DNA of 64,000 nucleotides from Flavobacterium sp. 9. GTDB taxonomy: Bacteria > Bacteroidota > Bacteroidia > Flavobacteriales > Flavobacteriaceae. Under the pieces are notes generated by a model. The model did no database searches. It had not been told where the DNA came from and worked only from the letters and a program-made list of their open reading frames with translations. The position numbers were made by a program, and so were the translations under genes. The stretch covers positions 4,154,001 through 4,218,000 of the forward strand of contig NZ_PEEU01000001.1 in NCBI RefSeq assembly GCF_002754195.1. Reading direction: 5' to 3'. Positions 42,917 to 51,875 of this stretch are shown here, in pieces (positions within the stretch are counted from its first letter, which is position 1; each line of letters starts with the position of its first letter).

Positions 42917-44068
42917 ATGGAATTTGATTTTCTAGAACCAGTTAACGACGGAGTTTTAAAATTCATTAGTTCGTTGTCTTCACAAGAATTGGGAAGCAAA
43001 ATAGTTTTGCATACCCAAGATCAATTTCCGGATATTAGCAGAATAAACATTGCTATTGTTGGTGTTTTAGAAGACCGTCGCAGCAGTGATATGATCAATG
43101 AAGTGAATCTTACGGCAATTCGTAAAAAGATTTACAGCATGTTTCCCGGTAATTGGGATGCTTCGATTGCAGATCTAGGAGATATACTTGCTGGAGACTC
43201 TGTAGAGGATACTTATTTTGCATTAAAAAAAGTAACTTCTAGATTAATTAAGAATAAAGTGATTCCTATAGTCCTAGGAGGTTCCCAGGATTTGACCTAT
43301 GCAATGTATCGTGCTTATGACGATTTAGAGCAAATGGTAAACTTGGTTTCTGTAGATAATAAATTTGATTTTGGAAAAGAAAACGAAACTGTTTCGGCTA
43401 ATTCTTTTTTGACTAAAATCATAATAGATGAGCCTAATAACCTTTTTAATTATTGTAATATAGGATATCAGACTTATTACAATTCGCAGGAAGAAATTGA
43501 TTTGATTGAAAAATTGTTCTTTGATGCGTATCGTTTGGGTGAGATATCAAATAAGATAGCCTTGGCAGAACCTGTTTTTAGAGATGCTGATTTAGTTAGT
43601 ATTGATTTGAATTCGGTAAAGTCTTCTGCTTCAGGTAATAATGTTTATTTTGAGCCAAATGGTTTTAATGGAAAAGAGATTTGTTCTCTAGCAAGATATG
43701 CCGGAATCAGTGATAAAGTTTCCTCTTTTGGAGTGTTTAATCATAATAGTACAGCACAGGAATCAGGTATAATTGCTCAGATTGTATGGTATTTTATAGA
43801 AGGATATCATTACCGATCAAAAGAGTATCCGTTTGGAAGCAGAACAAACTATTTAAAATATATTGTTCCGCTTGAAGAAGAAGAATTAATTTTTTATAAA
43901 AGTGATAAAACGGAACGTTGGTGGATAGAAATTCCTTACGAATCGAACGGTCACAATAAATTGAAAAGAAATACGTTATTACCGTGTTCCTACGACGAAT
44001 ATCTCTCGGCTTGCAACCAAGAATTGCCTGAGAGATGGTGGAAAGCACAAAGAAAAAATGCTTTATGA
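42917..44068 (+). CDS. Arginase/formimidoylglutamase-fold protein with degraded metal site
   Basis: A 383-residue protein whose layout is that of the ureohydrolase (arginase) fold, including VIPIVLGGSQDLTYAMYRAY, LVSVDNKFDFG and DADLVSIDLNSVKSS. In active enzymes these three places read GG-x-HS, DAHxD and SxDxDxxDP and carry the Mn ligands. Here the His in the first is Gln-Asp, the second reads DNKFD, and the third lacks the second and third Asp, so the bimetal site appears lost. It is 3 bp behind topA and upstream of gldK, an arrangement recurring in gliding Bacteroidetes. Probably a pseudoenzyme with an unknown, perhaps T9SS-linked, role. Confidence 0.8.
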   Translation: MEFDFLEPVNDGVLKFISSLSSQELGSKIVLHTQDQFPDISRINIAIVGVLEDRRSSDMINEVNLTAIRKKIYSMFPGNWDASIADLGDILAGDSVEDTYFALKKVTSRLIKNKVIPIVLGGSQDLTYAMYRAYDDLEQMVNLVSVDNKFDFGKENETVSANSFLTKIIIDEPNNLFNYCNIGYQTYYNSQEEIDLIEKLFFDAYRLGEISNKIALAEPVFRDADLVSIDLNSVKSSASGNNVYFEPNGFNGKEICSLARYAGISDKVSSFGVFNHNSTAQESGIIAQIVWYFIEGYHYRSKEYPFGSRTNYLKYIVPLEEEELIFYKSDKTERWWIEIPYESNGHNKLKRNTLLPCSYDEYLSACNQELPERWWKAQRKNAL

Positions 44069-44330
44069 AGTAAAGCTTTACAATAAATTTTGCGGTTTTT
44101 GTAATGTAAAAAAATCATTAAGAATTATTAGTAAGAGAAGGTTTACAAAATATAAAATTTAACGTTTTACGTCGATTTTTTAAGTCAGTTTGTCGAGGAA
44201 ATATTTTTTTTTTATTTTATTTAACATTATTTTTGAACGGTAAAATAAATTTCGCAACTAGTATTGTTTTTTAGATAAATAATAAATACGTTTACGAACT
44301 TATAATAATGAATAGATAATCCAAATTTAT
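44069..44330. other. Leader region of the gld operon
   Basis: No gene. TATTTTTG at 44228-44235 matches TAnnTTTG about 95 bp before the gldK ATG and could be its promoter with a long leader, but no -33 TTG lies at the right distance. A long T-rich tract (44202-44225) precedes it. Confidence 0.35.
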
Positions 44331-45734
44331 ATGAAGAAGTTTATTGCATTTGCAGCAATGTTAACACTGGTAATTGGCTGTGGTAAGTCAGGAGACAAAG
44401 GAGAATTGGTTGGTGTTACAGGAGGGAAATGGCATCCTGAAAAACCTTATGGAATGACTTTGGTTCCAGGTGGATCTTTTATAATGGGTAAGGCTGATGC
44501 TGATTTAGCTAATGTGGAGGATGCTCCGACTAAAACAGTAACTGTTCGTTCGTTTTATATGGATGAAACCGAAATTACAAATAGCGAATATCGCCAGTTT
44601 GTGGAGTGGGTAAAAGACTCTACAATGAGAGTTCGTTTAGCTATTTTGGCTGATGAAACTGGGCAAAAAGCTTCAGGTGACGCTAAAGGTAAAAAAGGCG
44701 GTAGTATCGCTGATTATGCATTTAATGATTCTGAGCCGGACAAAATGACGGCTTATGATAAATATATGTATGATAACTATTATAGTGTAGGAACAAAAGA
44801 TGATCCTTATGCTGGTAGAAAATTGAACAAAAAAGTTAAGTTAATTAAAGATACTAAAGCTTATCCAGATGAGTATTATACTGAGGTAATGGACTCTATG
44901 TATTTGCCAATTGAAGAATCATATAATGGTTTAAGAACAATTGATGTAAATAAATTGAAATTCCGTTATTCTTGGATGGATATTCAGGCAGCTGCAAAAG
45001 CCAAAGTAGGAAAAAGAAAAGACTTCGTTAAAACAGAACAAGTTAGTGTTTATCCAGATACAACAGTTTGGATTAAAGATTTCGCTTACTCATATAATGA
45101 GCCAATGCATAATGATTATTTCTGGCACAAAGCTTACGGAGATTATCCTGTAGTTGGTGTGACTTGGAAACAAGCTAAAGCATTCTGCGCTTGGAGAACT
45201 TTAAATAAAAACAGCTATATCAAATCTAAGAAAAAAGGACGTGATTTAGTAAATGCTTTCAGATTACCAACTGAAGCAGAATGGGAATATGCTGCCAGAG
45301 GTGGTCTGGAATCAGCAACTTATCCTTGGGGAGGTCCTTACACTAAAAGTGACAGAGGTTGTTTCTTAGCAAACTTCAAACCAAACAGAGGAGATTATGC
45401 AGCTGATGAAGCTTTATATACTGTTGAAGCTAAATCTTATGAGCCAAACGGTTACGGATTGTACAACATGGCAGGAAACGTTTCAGAATGGACAGATTCA
45501 GCTTACAATCCAAATGCATACGAATACGTTTCTACAATGAACCCTAACGTGATTGATGGAAACAACCAAAGAAAAGTTGTTCGTGGAGGATCTTGGAAAG
45601 ATGTTGCTTACTTCCTACAAGTAAGTACTCGTGATCACGAATATGCTGATTCTGCAAGAAGTTATATTGGTTTCAGAACTGTACAAGATTACATGGGAAC
45701 TCAAACAACCGGAAGCGGAAAAAAGAAAAAGTAA
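44331..45734 (+). CDS. gldK: Gliding motility / T9SS lipoprotein GldK
   Basis: A 467-residue outer-membrane lipoprotein (MKKFIAFAAMLTLVIGCGKS, lipobox VIGC). The body is a formylglycine-generating (SUMF1/FGE-sulfatase) type domain: FIMGKADADLANVEDAPTKT, SFYMDETEITNSEYRQFVEW, VVGVTWKQAKAFCAWRTLN, RLPTEAEWEYAARGG, GLYNMAGNVSEWTDSAYNP and KVVRGGSWKDVAY. GldK forms a ring with GldN at the periplasmic face of the outer membrane. Length is normal. First gene of gldKLMN. Confidence 0.97.
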   Translation: MKKFIAFAAMLTLVIGCGKSGDKGELVGVTGGKWHPEKPYGMTLVPGGSFIMGKADADLANVEDAPTKTVTVRSFYMDETEITNSEYRQFVEWVKDSTMRVRLAILADETGQKASGDAKGKKGGSIADYAFNDSEPDKMTAYDKYMYDNYYSVGTKDDPYAGRKLNKKVKLIKDTKAYPDEYYTEVMDSMYLPIEESYNGLRTIDVNKLKFRYSWMDIQAAAKAKVGKRKDFVKTEQVSVYPDTTVWIKDFAYSYNEPMHNDYFWHKAYGDYPVVGVTWKQAKAFCAWRTLNKNSYIKSKKKGRDLVNAFRLPTEAEWEYAARGGLESATYPWGGPYTKSDRGCFLANFKPNRGDYAADEALYTVEAKSYEPNGYGLYNMAGNVSEWTDSAYNPNAYEYVSTMNPNVIDGNNQRKVVRGGSWKDVAYFLQVSTRDHEYADSARSYIGFRTVQDYMGTQTTGSGKKKK

Positions 45735-45797
45735 TTTATAATTAATATCAATAACCAAATCGAATCTATTTAAAATTAAAACCTAAAAAAAAGTATT

Positions 45798-46445
45798 ATG
45801 GCATTATTAAGTAAAAAAGCAATGAATTTCGCTTATGGTATGGGAGCGGCAGTAGTAATTATTGGAGCATTATTCAAAATTACTCACTTTGAAATTGGAC
45901 CATTAACTGGTACATTGATGCTTTCTGTGGGATTAGTAACTGAGGCGTTAATCTTTGCTCTTTCTGCTTTCGAACCAGTTGACGATGAATTGGACTGGAC
46001 TCTTGTTTACCCGGAATTGGCTAATGGTCAAGCTAGAAAAAAAGCGGACAAAGTTGAAACTCCAACTGATGCTCAAGGATTGTTGTCTCAAAAATTAGAC
46101 ACAATGTTGAAAGAAGCTAAAATTGACGGAGAATTAATGTCAAGCTTAGGAAACTCAATCAAAAATTTCGAAGGAGCTGCAAAAGCAATTTCTCCAACAG
46201 TAGATTCTATCGCTGGACAAAAGAAATATGCTGAAGAAATGTCTATGGCTGCTGCACAAATGGAATCATTAAACAGCTTATACAAAGTACAATTAGAAAG
46301 TGCTTCAAGAAATGCACAAGCAAACAGCGAAATCGCTGAAAATGCTTCTAAATTAAAAGAACAAATGCAATCAATGACTGCAAACATTGCTTCTTTGAAC
46401 AGTGTTTACGGTGGTATGCTTTCTGCAATGAGTAACAAAGGATAA
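45798..46445 (+). CDS. gldL: T9SS motor component GldL
   Basis: A 215-residue cytoplasmic-membrane protein. Two transmembrane segments are N-terminal (AMNFAYGMGAAVVIIGALFK and GPLTGTLMLSVGLVTEALIF), followed by a cytoplasmic helical, Ala/Ser-rich region (about residues 85-215, SLGNSIKNFEGAAKAISPTV, EQMQSMTANIASLNSVYG). GldL pentamers surround the GldM helix and use the proton-motive force to drive the T9SS and gliding. Glu49 in TEALIF lies in the second helix at a position fitting the conserved charged residue. Confidence 0.97.
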   Translation: MALLSKKAMNFAYGMGAAVVIIGALFKITHFEIGPLTGTLMLSVGLVTEALIFALSAFEPVDDELDWTLVYPELANGQARKKADKVETPTDAQGLLSQKLDTMLKEAKIDGELMSSLGNSIKNFEGAAKAISPTVDSIAGQKKYAEEMSMAAAQMESLNSLYKVQLESASRNAQANSEIAENASKLKEQMQSMTANIASLNSVYGGMLSAMSNKG

Positions 46446-46497
46446 TTAGTTTTTAACTATTATATTAAAATTATTAATAAGAACTAATTAGAAAAAA

Positions 46498-48042
46498 ATG
46501 GCAGGAGGAAAATTAACCCCTAGACAGAAGATGATTAACCTGATGTATCTGGTTTTTATCGCAATGTTAGCAATGAATATGTCAAAAGAAGTTTTATCTG
46601 CTTTTGGCTTAATGAATGAAAAATTTGAAAGCGCTAATACCTCTTCAGAGCAAACAAATGCTGGTTTATTGACATCTTTAGATCAAAAAGCGGCTGAAGC
46701 AAAAGGAGAATTCGCAACTGCTGCAGTTACTGCTCATAAAGTTGAAACAATTTCAAAAGAATTTTATGCATACATCGGATCTCTAAAAGGTGATGTTTTA
46801 AAAGGATTTGAAACTGATAAAGAAACTGGTAAATTGCCTTATGAGTCTATGGACAAAGGTGATAATATCGACAACTGGTTTACTGGTGAAGGATATACTG
46901 CAAAAGGAAATGATGTCATTTCTCATATTGAGAAATATAAAGCAGATATGAAGGCTGCTTTGACAGATTCGAAGAATAAATATGGAACTATTATAGCTGA
47001 AATTGAAAAGAAATTTGATGTTTCAGATGTAAAAAACAAAGAAGGTTTAAAAGATAAATATTTAGCTTACCACTTTAAAGGTTTCCCAGCTGTTGCTTCA
47101 TTAGCTAAACTTTCAGCTTGGCAAAATGACGTTCAAAAAGCAGAATCTGATGTTTACAGTGCTGCTTTAGGAAAAGCTGCAGTTGCTGCTGCTTCTTATA
47201 GCAATTACCAAGCAATTGTTGTTTTAGACAAAAATGCTTACTTCCAAGGAGAAAAAGTTACAGGTAAAGTTGTTTTAGGTCGTTATGACGAAAACACAAA
47301 ACCAACTTCATTCCAAGGTCCTGGACAAATTGTTAACGGACAAGCTGTTATTTCATTGACTGCTGGAGCTGTTGGAGAGCAAAACATTAATGGACAATTT
47401 ACTTTCTTAGAAGATGGTAAAAACATTCCACTTAAATTTGCTGGAAAATATATTGTAGTACCAAGACCAAACTCTGCTACAATTTCTGCAGACAAAATGA
47501 ATGTTGTTTATAGAGGTGTTGTTAACCCAATCTCTGTATCATTCGCTGGTGTTGCTGATAATAAAGTTGTTGCTAGTGCTCCGGGATTATCTTCAGCTGG
47601 CAAAGCAGGAAAATATAACATGAACCCAGGTTCAGGTACTGAAGCTACTATTTCTGTAACTGGTACATTGCCAAACGGAGATAAAGTTTCAGATAAGAAA
47701 ACATTTAGAATTAAAGGTATTCCTGGGCCAACAGGAACAATTAGAGGTGAAATGGGTGTTGTTAAAGGACCTAGATCTAACTTAGAAATTGCTACGATTG
47801 GTGCTAAATTACTTGATTTTGATTTTGAAGTTGGTTTAGATGTTGTTGGATTTAACTTGAAAATTGCTGGACAACCTACAGTTGTTGTTACTGGTAACAA
47901 ATTAAATGCACAATGTAAACAAGTTCTTTCAAGAGCAGGAAAAGGAGATCAGGTTACTATTTCTGAAATTAAAACTAAACTTGTTGGAGCTGGTAGTTAT
48001 TTATTACCAAGAACTGCACCGGTAATTTACGAAATACAATAA
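46498..48042 (+). CDS. gldM: T9SS motor component GldM
   Basis: A 514-residue protein with one N-terminal transmembrane helix (MINLMYLVFIAMLAMNMSKE, after TPRQK) and a long periplasmic part of several domains ending in the folded C-terminal PVIYEIQ. The periplasmic dimer spans to the GldK/GldN ring. MSKEVLSAF after the helix and VETISKEFYAYIGSL are typical. Length and motifs match the F. johnsoniae type. It follows gldL by 52 bp. Confidence 0.97.
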   Translation: MAGGKLTPRQKMINLMYLVFIAMLAMNMSKEVLSAFGLMNEKFESANTSSEQTNAGLLTSLDQKAAEAKGEFATAAVTAHKVETISKEFYAYIGSLKGDVLKGFETDKETGKLPYESMDKGDNIDNWFTGEGYTAKGNDVISHIEKYKADMKAALTDSKNKYGTIIAEIEKKFDVSDVKNKEGLKDKYLAYHFKGFPAVASLAKLSAWQNDVQKAESDVYSAALGKAAVAAASYSNYQAIVVLDKNAYFQGEKVTGKVVLGRYDENTKPTSFQGPGQIVNGQAVISLTAGAVGEQNINGQFTFLEDGKNIPLKFAGKYIVVPRPNSATISADKMNVVYRGVVNPISVSFAGVADNKVVASAPGLSSAGKAGKYNMNPGSGTEATISVTGTLPNGDKVSDKKTFRIKGIPGPTGTIRGEMGVVKGPRSNLEIATIGAKLLDFDFEVGLDVVGFNLKIAGQPTVVVTGNKLNAQCKQVLSRAGKGDQVTISEIKTKLVGAGSYLLPRTAPVIYEIQ

Positions 48043-48083
48043 TATAGTAGGTAAAACTACGCTCAATATCTCATAATGATATC

Positions 48084-49076
48084 ATGATGAAAGTAAGAAA
48101 TTTTTTAATAGCTATTGTTTCTATCGCTGGAGGTTTTGCTTCTAATGCGCAATCTAATTTGCTTAATGCTAAAACACCTGCTCAGATAGGACTTAAGACC
48201 CCTGCACAACTTATCTCAGACAATGATAAGCCATTGGCTTACGGTTATGTAGATGATAGAGATGTCTTGATGGGAAAAACTACTTGGGAGATTATTGATT
48301 TGAATGAAAAAATCAACTTTCCATTATATTTTCCTGTAGATACAGCTAATATTGGTTCAGACAGACGTTCATTATATGACGTTTTGACGAAAGCCGTTAA
48401 AAACGGTAAGATAACTGAAGTATATAGCGACAGTTATTTCAATACTAAAAAATCTATGAAAGACATCGAAGGTGCATTATCACGTATTGACACAACAGAT
48501 GCTGGTAGAGAATTGATCAACCAATACCCAGATGATTACAAATCTCACGTAGTGAAGAAAAAAGTAGTTACTGGTACAGGTAAAAAGAAAGTTGTTACTT
48601 ATGTTGATGAAACAGTTGGTGCAACAAGAACAGTTCCTTCTGAGTATATCTTGAAACAAGATCTTACTGCAGCAGATGTTACACAATATAAAATTAAAGG
48701 ATACTGGTATTTTGACAAACGTCAAAGTGAATTGAAATATCGTTTACTTGGACTTTGCCCTGTAACTCCAGACGTATACACAATGAACAGTGACGAAAAG
48801 GATTATATTGAGTTATTCTGGGTTTTCTTCCCTAATGCGAGAGAAGCATTACATGAAGCAAAAGCTTTTAACGATAATAATTCGGCACTTCCAATTTCAT
48901 TTGATCAAATCCTAAACTCTAGACGTTTCAATTCAGAAATCTACAAAGAAGAAAACTTGTACGGAGATAGAGCAATTAGCGATTACATGAAAGATAACGC
49001 TCAAAATCAGTTGTTAGAATCTGAAAGAGTTAAAGAGAAGATTCGTAACTTCGAACAAGATATGTGGAACTACTAA
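48084..49076 (+). CDS. gldN: T9SS protein GldN
   Basis: A 330-residue exported protein. The signal peptide (MMKVRNFLIAIVSIAGGFAS, then NAQ) precedes NLLNAKTPAQIG; translation may start at either of two adjacent Met codons (48084 or 48087). Core motifs include YGYVDDRDVLMGKTTWEIID, NFPLYFPVDTANIGSDRRSL, TEVYSDSYFN, YWYFDKRQSELKYRLLG and FWVFFPNAREALHEAKAF. GldN sits with GldK in the periplasmic ring of the T9SS. It has its own terminator and is followed by a paralog. Confidence 0.97.
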   Translation: MMKVRNFLIAIVSIAGGFASNAQSNLLNAKTPAQIGLKTPAQLISDNDKPLAYGYVDDRDVLMGKTTWEIIDLNEKINFPLYFPVDTANIGSDRRSLYDVLTKAVKNGKITEVYSDSYFNTKKSMKDIEGALSRIDTTDAGRELINQYPDDYKSHVVKKKVVTGTGKKKVVTYVDETVGATRTVPSEYILKQDLTAADVTQYKIKGYWYFDKRQSELKYRLLGLCPVTPDVYTMNSDEKDYIELFWVFFPNAREALHEAKAFNDNNSALPISFDQILNSRRFNSEIYKEENLYGDRAISDYMKDNAQNQLLESERVKEKIRNFEQDMWNY

Positions 49077-49098
49077 GTATCCAAATTACATTATAATA

Positions 49099-49136
49099 AA
49101 AACTCTTACTACCTGTGTAGTAAGAGTTTTTTTTTG
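49099..49136 (+). terminator. gldN terminator
   Basis: AAAACTCTTACTA pairs with TAGTAAGAGTTTT around a short loop, followed by a nine-base T-run, 22 bp beyond the gldN stop. Confidence 0.9.
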
Positions 49137-49297
49137 GCTTTTAATGAAGTAAAACGGATGTTTTGTGTGTAAAATACTGAGGTTCTTTTGTTTGTGCTCC
49201 TTGTGATTTGGGGAGTTTTAATGAATTTTTATATGATGTAAGAAAAATAACAATAAAAAGCGTAAATTTACGTTTACTATGTTCTAATAATATCATT

Positions 49298-50287
49298 ATG
49301 AAAGTAAGAAGTTTTTTATTCGTTATTTTTTTGATTGCAGGAAGTTTTGCCTCCAACGCACAATCAAATTTGCTTAATGCAAAAACGGCTGACCAGATCG
49401 GACAAAAGAACGCTGCTCAGCTCATTGCAGACAACGATAAACCATTGGCTTATGGTTATATTGATGACAGAGATGTTTTGATGGGAAAGATGGTTTGGGA
49501 AATCATTGATTTAAATGAAAAAATAAACTTCCCTTTATACTTTCCGGTAGATACAGCTAATATTGGTTCTGATAGGCGTTCGCTGTATGATATTTTGACG
49601 AAAGGTATTAGAACAGGTAAAATAACAGAAGTTTATAGTGATAGTTATTTTAATACAAAGAAAACTTTAAAAGACATTCAAGGAGCTTTATCCCGAATTG
49701 ATACAACAGATGCTGGTAGAGAATTAATTAATCAGTATCCGGATGACTATAGAACACATGTTGTAAAGAAAAAAGTAGTAACTGGTACAGGAAAAAAGAA
49801 AGTTGTTACTTATGTTGATCAAACTGTTGGAGCAACAAGAACGGTTCCGGCTGAATATATTCTGAAGCAGGATCTAACAGCTGCTGATGTTACACAATAC
49901 AAAATAAAAGGCTACTGGTATTTTGACAAACGTATGAGCGAGTTGAAGTATCGATTATTAGGAATTTGTCCTGTAACTCCGGATGTATATACAATGAATA
50001 GTGACGAGAAGGATTTTATTGAATTATTTTGGGTCTTCTTCCCCAATGCTCGAGATGTATTAAACCAGGGAAAAGCTTTCAATGATAGTAATTCAGCTAT
50101 TCCAATTTCATTTGACCAAGTTTTAAATTCGCGACGTTTTAACGCTATTATTTATAAAGAGGAGAATATGTACGGAGATCGTGAGATCAAAGATTACATG
50201 AAAAACAATGCACAAAATCAGTTGTTAGAATCGGAAAGAGTAAAAGAAAAGATTCGAAACTTCGAAGAAGATATGTGGAACTACTAA
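49298..50287 (+). CDS. gldO: GldN paralog GldO
   Basis: A 329-residue GldN paralog. The start is set at ATG 49298, which begins the same signal peptide as GldN (MKVRSFLFVIFLIAGSFASN, AQ); an in-frame ATG 90 bp upstream would only add a non-signal extension. Most of the protein is near-identical to GldN (NFPLYFPVDTANIGSDRRSL, YWYFDKRMSELKYRLLG), with differences near the mature N-terminus (KTADQIGQKNAAQLIADN) and scattered substitutions. In F. johnsoniae the two proteins are partly redundant. It has its own terminator and leader. Confidence 0.95.
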   Translation: MKVRSFLFVIFLIAGSFASNAQSNLLNAKTADQIGQKNAAQLIADNDKPLAYGYIDDRDVLMGKMVWEIIDLNEKINFPLYFPVDTANIGSDRRSLYDILTKGIRTGKITEVYSDSYFNTKKTLKDIQGALSRIDTTDAGRELINQYPDDYRTHVVKKKVVTGTGKKKVVTYVDQTVGATRTVPAEYILKQDLTAADVTQYKIKGYWYFDKRMSELKYRLLGICPVTPDVYTMNSDEKDFIELFWVFFPNARDVLNQGKAFNDSNSAIPISFDQVLNSRRFNAIIYKEENMYGDREIKDYMKNNAQNQLLESERVKEKIRNFEEDMWNY

Positions 50288-50309
50288 GTATCCGGACCGT
50301 ATTAAAACA

Positions 50310-50345
50310 AAAACTCTTAGTACCTTTGTGCTAAGAGTTTTTTTA
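50310..50345 (+). terminator. gldO terminator
   Basis: AAAACTCTTAG (50310-50320) pairs with CTAAGAGTTTT (50331-50341) and is followed by T residues. Its sequence is close to the gldN terminator, so it was probably duplicated with the gene. Confidence 0.9.
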
Positions 50346-50362
50346 TATTTTATCTTTTACAC

Positions 50363-51436
50363 ATGTTAGATTATTTAATTATCGGATCTGGATTGGCTGG
50401 AATTTCATTTGCAGAAATTGCCCTTAAAAACAATAAATCTATTTTAGTAGTAGATAATATGTCTCAGGTATCTTCGAGAGTAGCCGGAGGATTCTATAAT
50501 CCGGTTATTTTAAAGCGTTTTAGCGAGGTTTGGAATGCTCAGGAACAATTAGTTGTAATGAATGAATTTTACGATCAGATTGAAGATAAGTTGCAAACCA
50601 AGTTTAATTTTAAACTTCCTATTCTAAGAAAATTTTTCTCTATAGAAGAGCAAAACAATTGGTTCGCTGCTTCAGATAAAAGAAACTTGGCGCCTTTTTT
50701 ATCAACTAATATTATAACTAAAAAATATAAAGGAATTAATTCTCCCTATAATTATGGTGAGGTATTGCATACAGGTTATGTAGATACAATGTTGCTGTTA
50801 GATACTTATAGAGAATATCTAAAGCAGAATAACTTATTATTAGAGCAGGCTTTTGACTATGGTTATATTGAGTTTTTTGATTATGGAATTCAATATAAAA
50901 ATATCCAGGCGCGAAATATAATTTTTGCAGAAGGCTTTGGATTGCATAAAAATCCTTTTTTTAATTATTTACCATTAGATGGAACCAAAGGAGAAATGTT
51001 CATAATAAAAGCTCCGGATTTAGATTTGGATGTTATTATGAATACAAGTGTTTTTATATTGCCTTTGGGTGATGATTTATTTAAAGTTGGCGCGACATAT
51101 AACTGGGAAGACAAAACAGATTTACCTACCGAAGCAGGAAAGCAAGAATTAATAGAGCGAATAAAAGAAATTATTGATTGCGATTTTGAGATCGTGGAAC
51201 ATTATGGCGGAGTTCGTCCAACTGTTAAAGATCGAAGACCTTTGATAGGAACGCACGAAGAGTTTAAATCACTCCATATTCTGAACGGATTAGGAACAAG
51301 AGGAGTGATGCTCGGACCAGCAATGGCAAAAGTTCTATATGATCATATCGAAAATGAAATTCCTTTCGAGCGAGAAATAGATATTAAGCGCTTTCGCAAA
51401 AGATATTTAAAAAGTCTTAACCCTGACCAGCATTAG
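50363..51436 (+). CDS. FAD-dependent oxidoreductase (DAO family)
   Basis: A 357-residue flavoprotein. The N-terminal dinucleotide motif is LDYLIIGSGLAGISFAEIAL (GxGxxG at residues 8-13), then VVDNMSQVSSRVAGGFYNPV. A second region, NIIFAEGFGLHKNPFF, and the C-terminal YGGVRPTVKDRRPLIG, then GLGTRGVMLGPAMAKVL close the FAD site as in DAO-type amine or amino-acid oxidases. The substrate is unknown. It overlaps the end of the convergent DUF983 gene by 20 bp. Confidence 0.85.
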   Translation: MLDYLIIGSGLAGISFAEIALKNNKSILVVDNMSQVSSRVAGGFYNPVILKRFSEVWNAQEQLVVMNEFYDQIEDKLQTKFNFKLPILRKFFSIEEQNNWFAASDKRNLAPFLSTNIITKKYKGINSPYNYGEVLHTGYVDTMLLLDTYREYLKQNNLLLEQAFDYGYIEFFDYGIQYKNIQARNIIFAEGFGLHKNPFFNYLPLDGTKGEMFIIKAPDLDLDVIMNTSVFILPLGDDLFKVGATYNWEDKTDLPTEAGKQELIERIKEIIDCDFEIVEHYGGVRPTVKDRRPLIGTHEEFKSLHILNGLGTRGVMLGPAMAKVLYDHIENEIPFEREIDIKRFRKRYLKSLNPDQH

Positions 51437-51806
51437 GATCGTAAGAAACGAACATATTAATGTATAAATTTCTTGAAAGTCGCAAAACAAACGGAAATAA
51501 CAGAATTAAAGTAACAACAATTGCTATAAATGATTCTTCGATTGAGGTTTTAAAAAATACAAACGAAACAATAAATGCGGCAATTCCTACGGCTACATTT
51601 AAACCGTAACTCACATACATTGCACCGTAAAAAAACGAAGGTTCAATTTGATATTTTAATCCGCAATGGCTACAATGATCGTTCATTTTGAGAACTTTAG
51701 TCAAATGAAGTGGGTTTCTGTCCGAATACATACTTTCTTTTTGGCATTTTGGACAACTTCCTGTTAAAATACTATTTAGTTTCGATCCTTTTTTTAACAT
51801 TTGCAA
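51417..51806 (-). CDS. DUF983 family zinc-ribbon membrane protein
   Basis: A 129-residue protein. The N-terminal zinc ribbon has CPKC (GSCPKCQKESMYS) and CSHC (DHCSHCGLKYQIEPSFFYG), then two hydrophobic helices (LNVAVGIAAFIVSFVFF, FIAIVVTLILLFPFVLRL). This is the DUF983 pattern; the function is unknown. Convergent with the flavoprotein gene and divergent from the ABC-F gene. Confidence 0.85.
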   Translation of the reverse strand: MQMLKKGSKLNSILTGSCPKCQKESMYSDRNPLHLTKVLKMNDHCSHCGLKYQIEPSFFYGAMYVSYGLNVAVGIAAFIVSFVFFKTSIEESFIAIVVTLILLFPFVLRLSRNLYINMFVSYDPNAGQG

Positions 51807-51875
51807 AAAATTAAATTACCCCATTAAATTGGGAGTGTAAATTTACACAATCAATTAGTTATAAAATAACATTAC

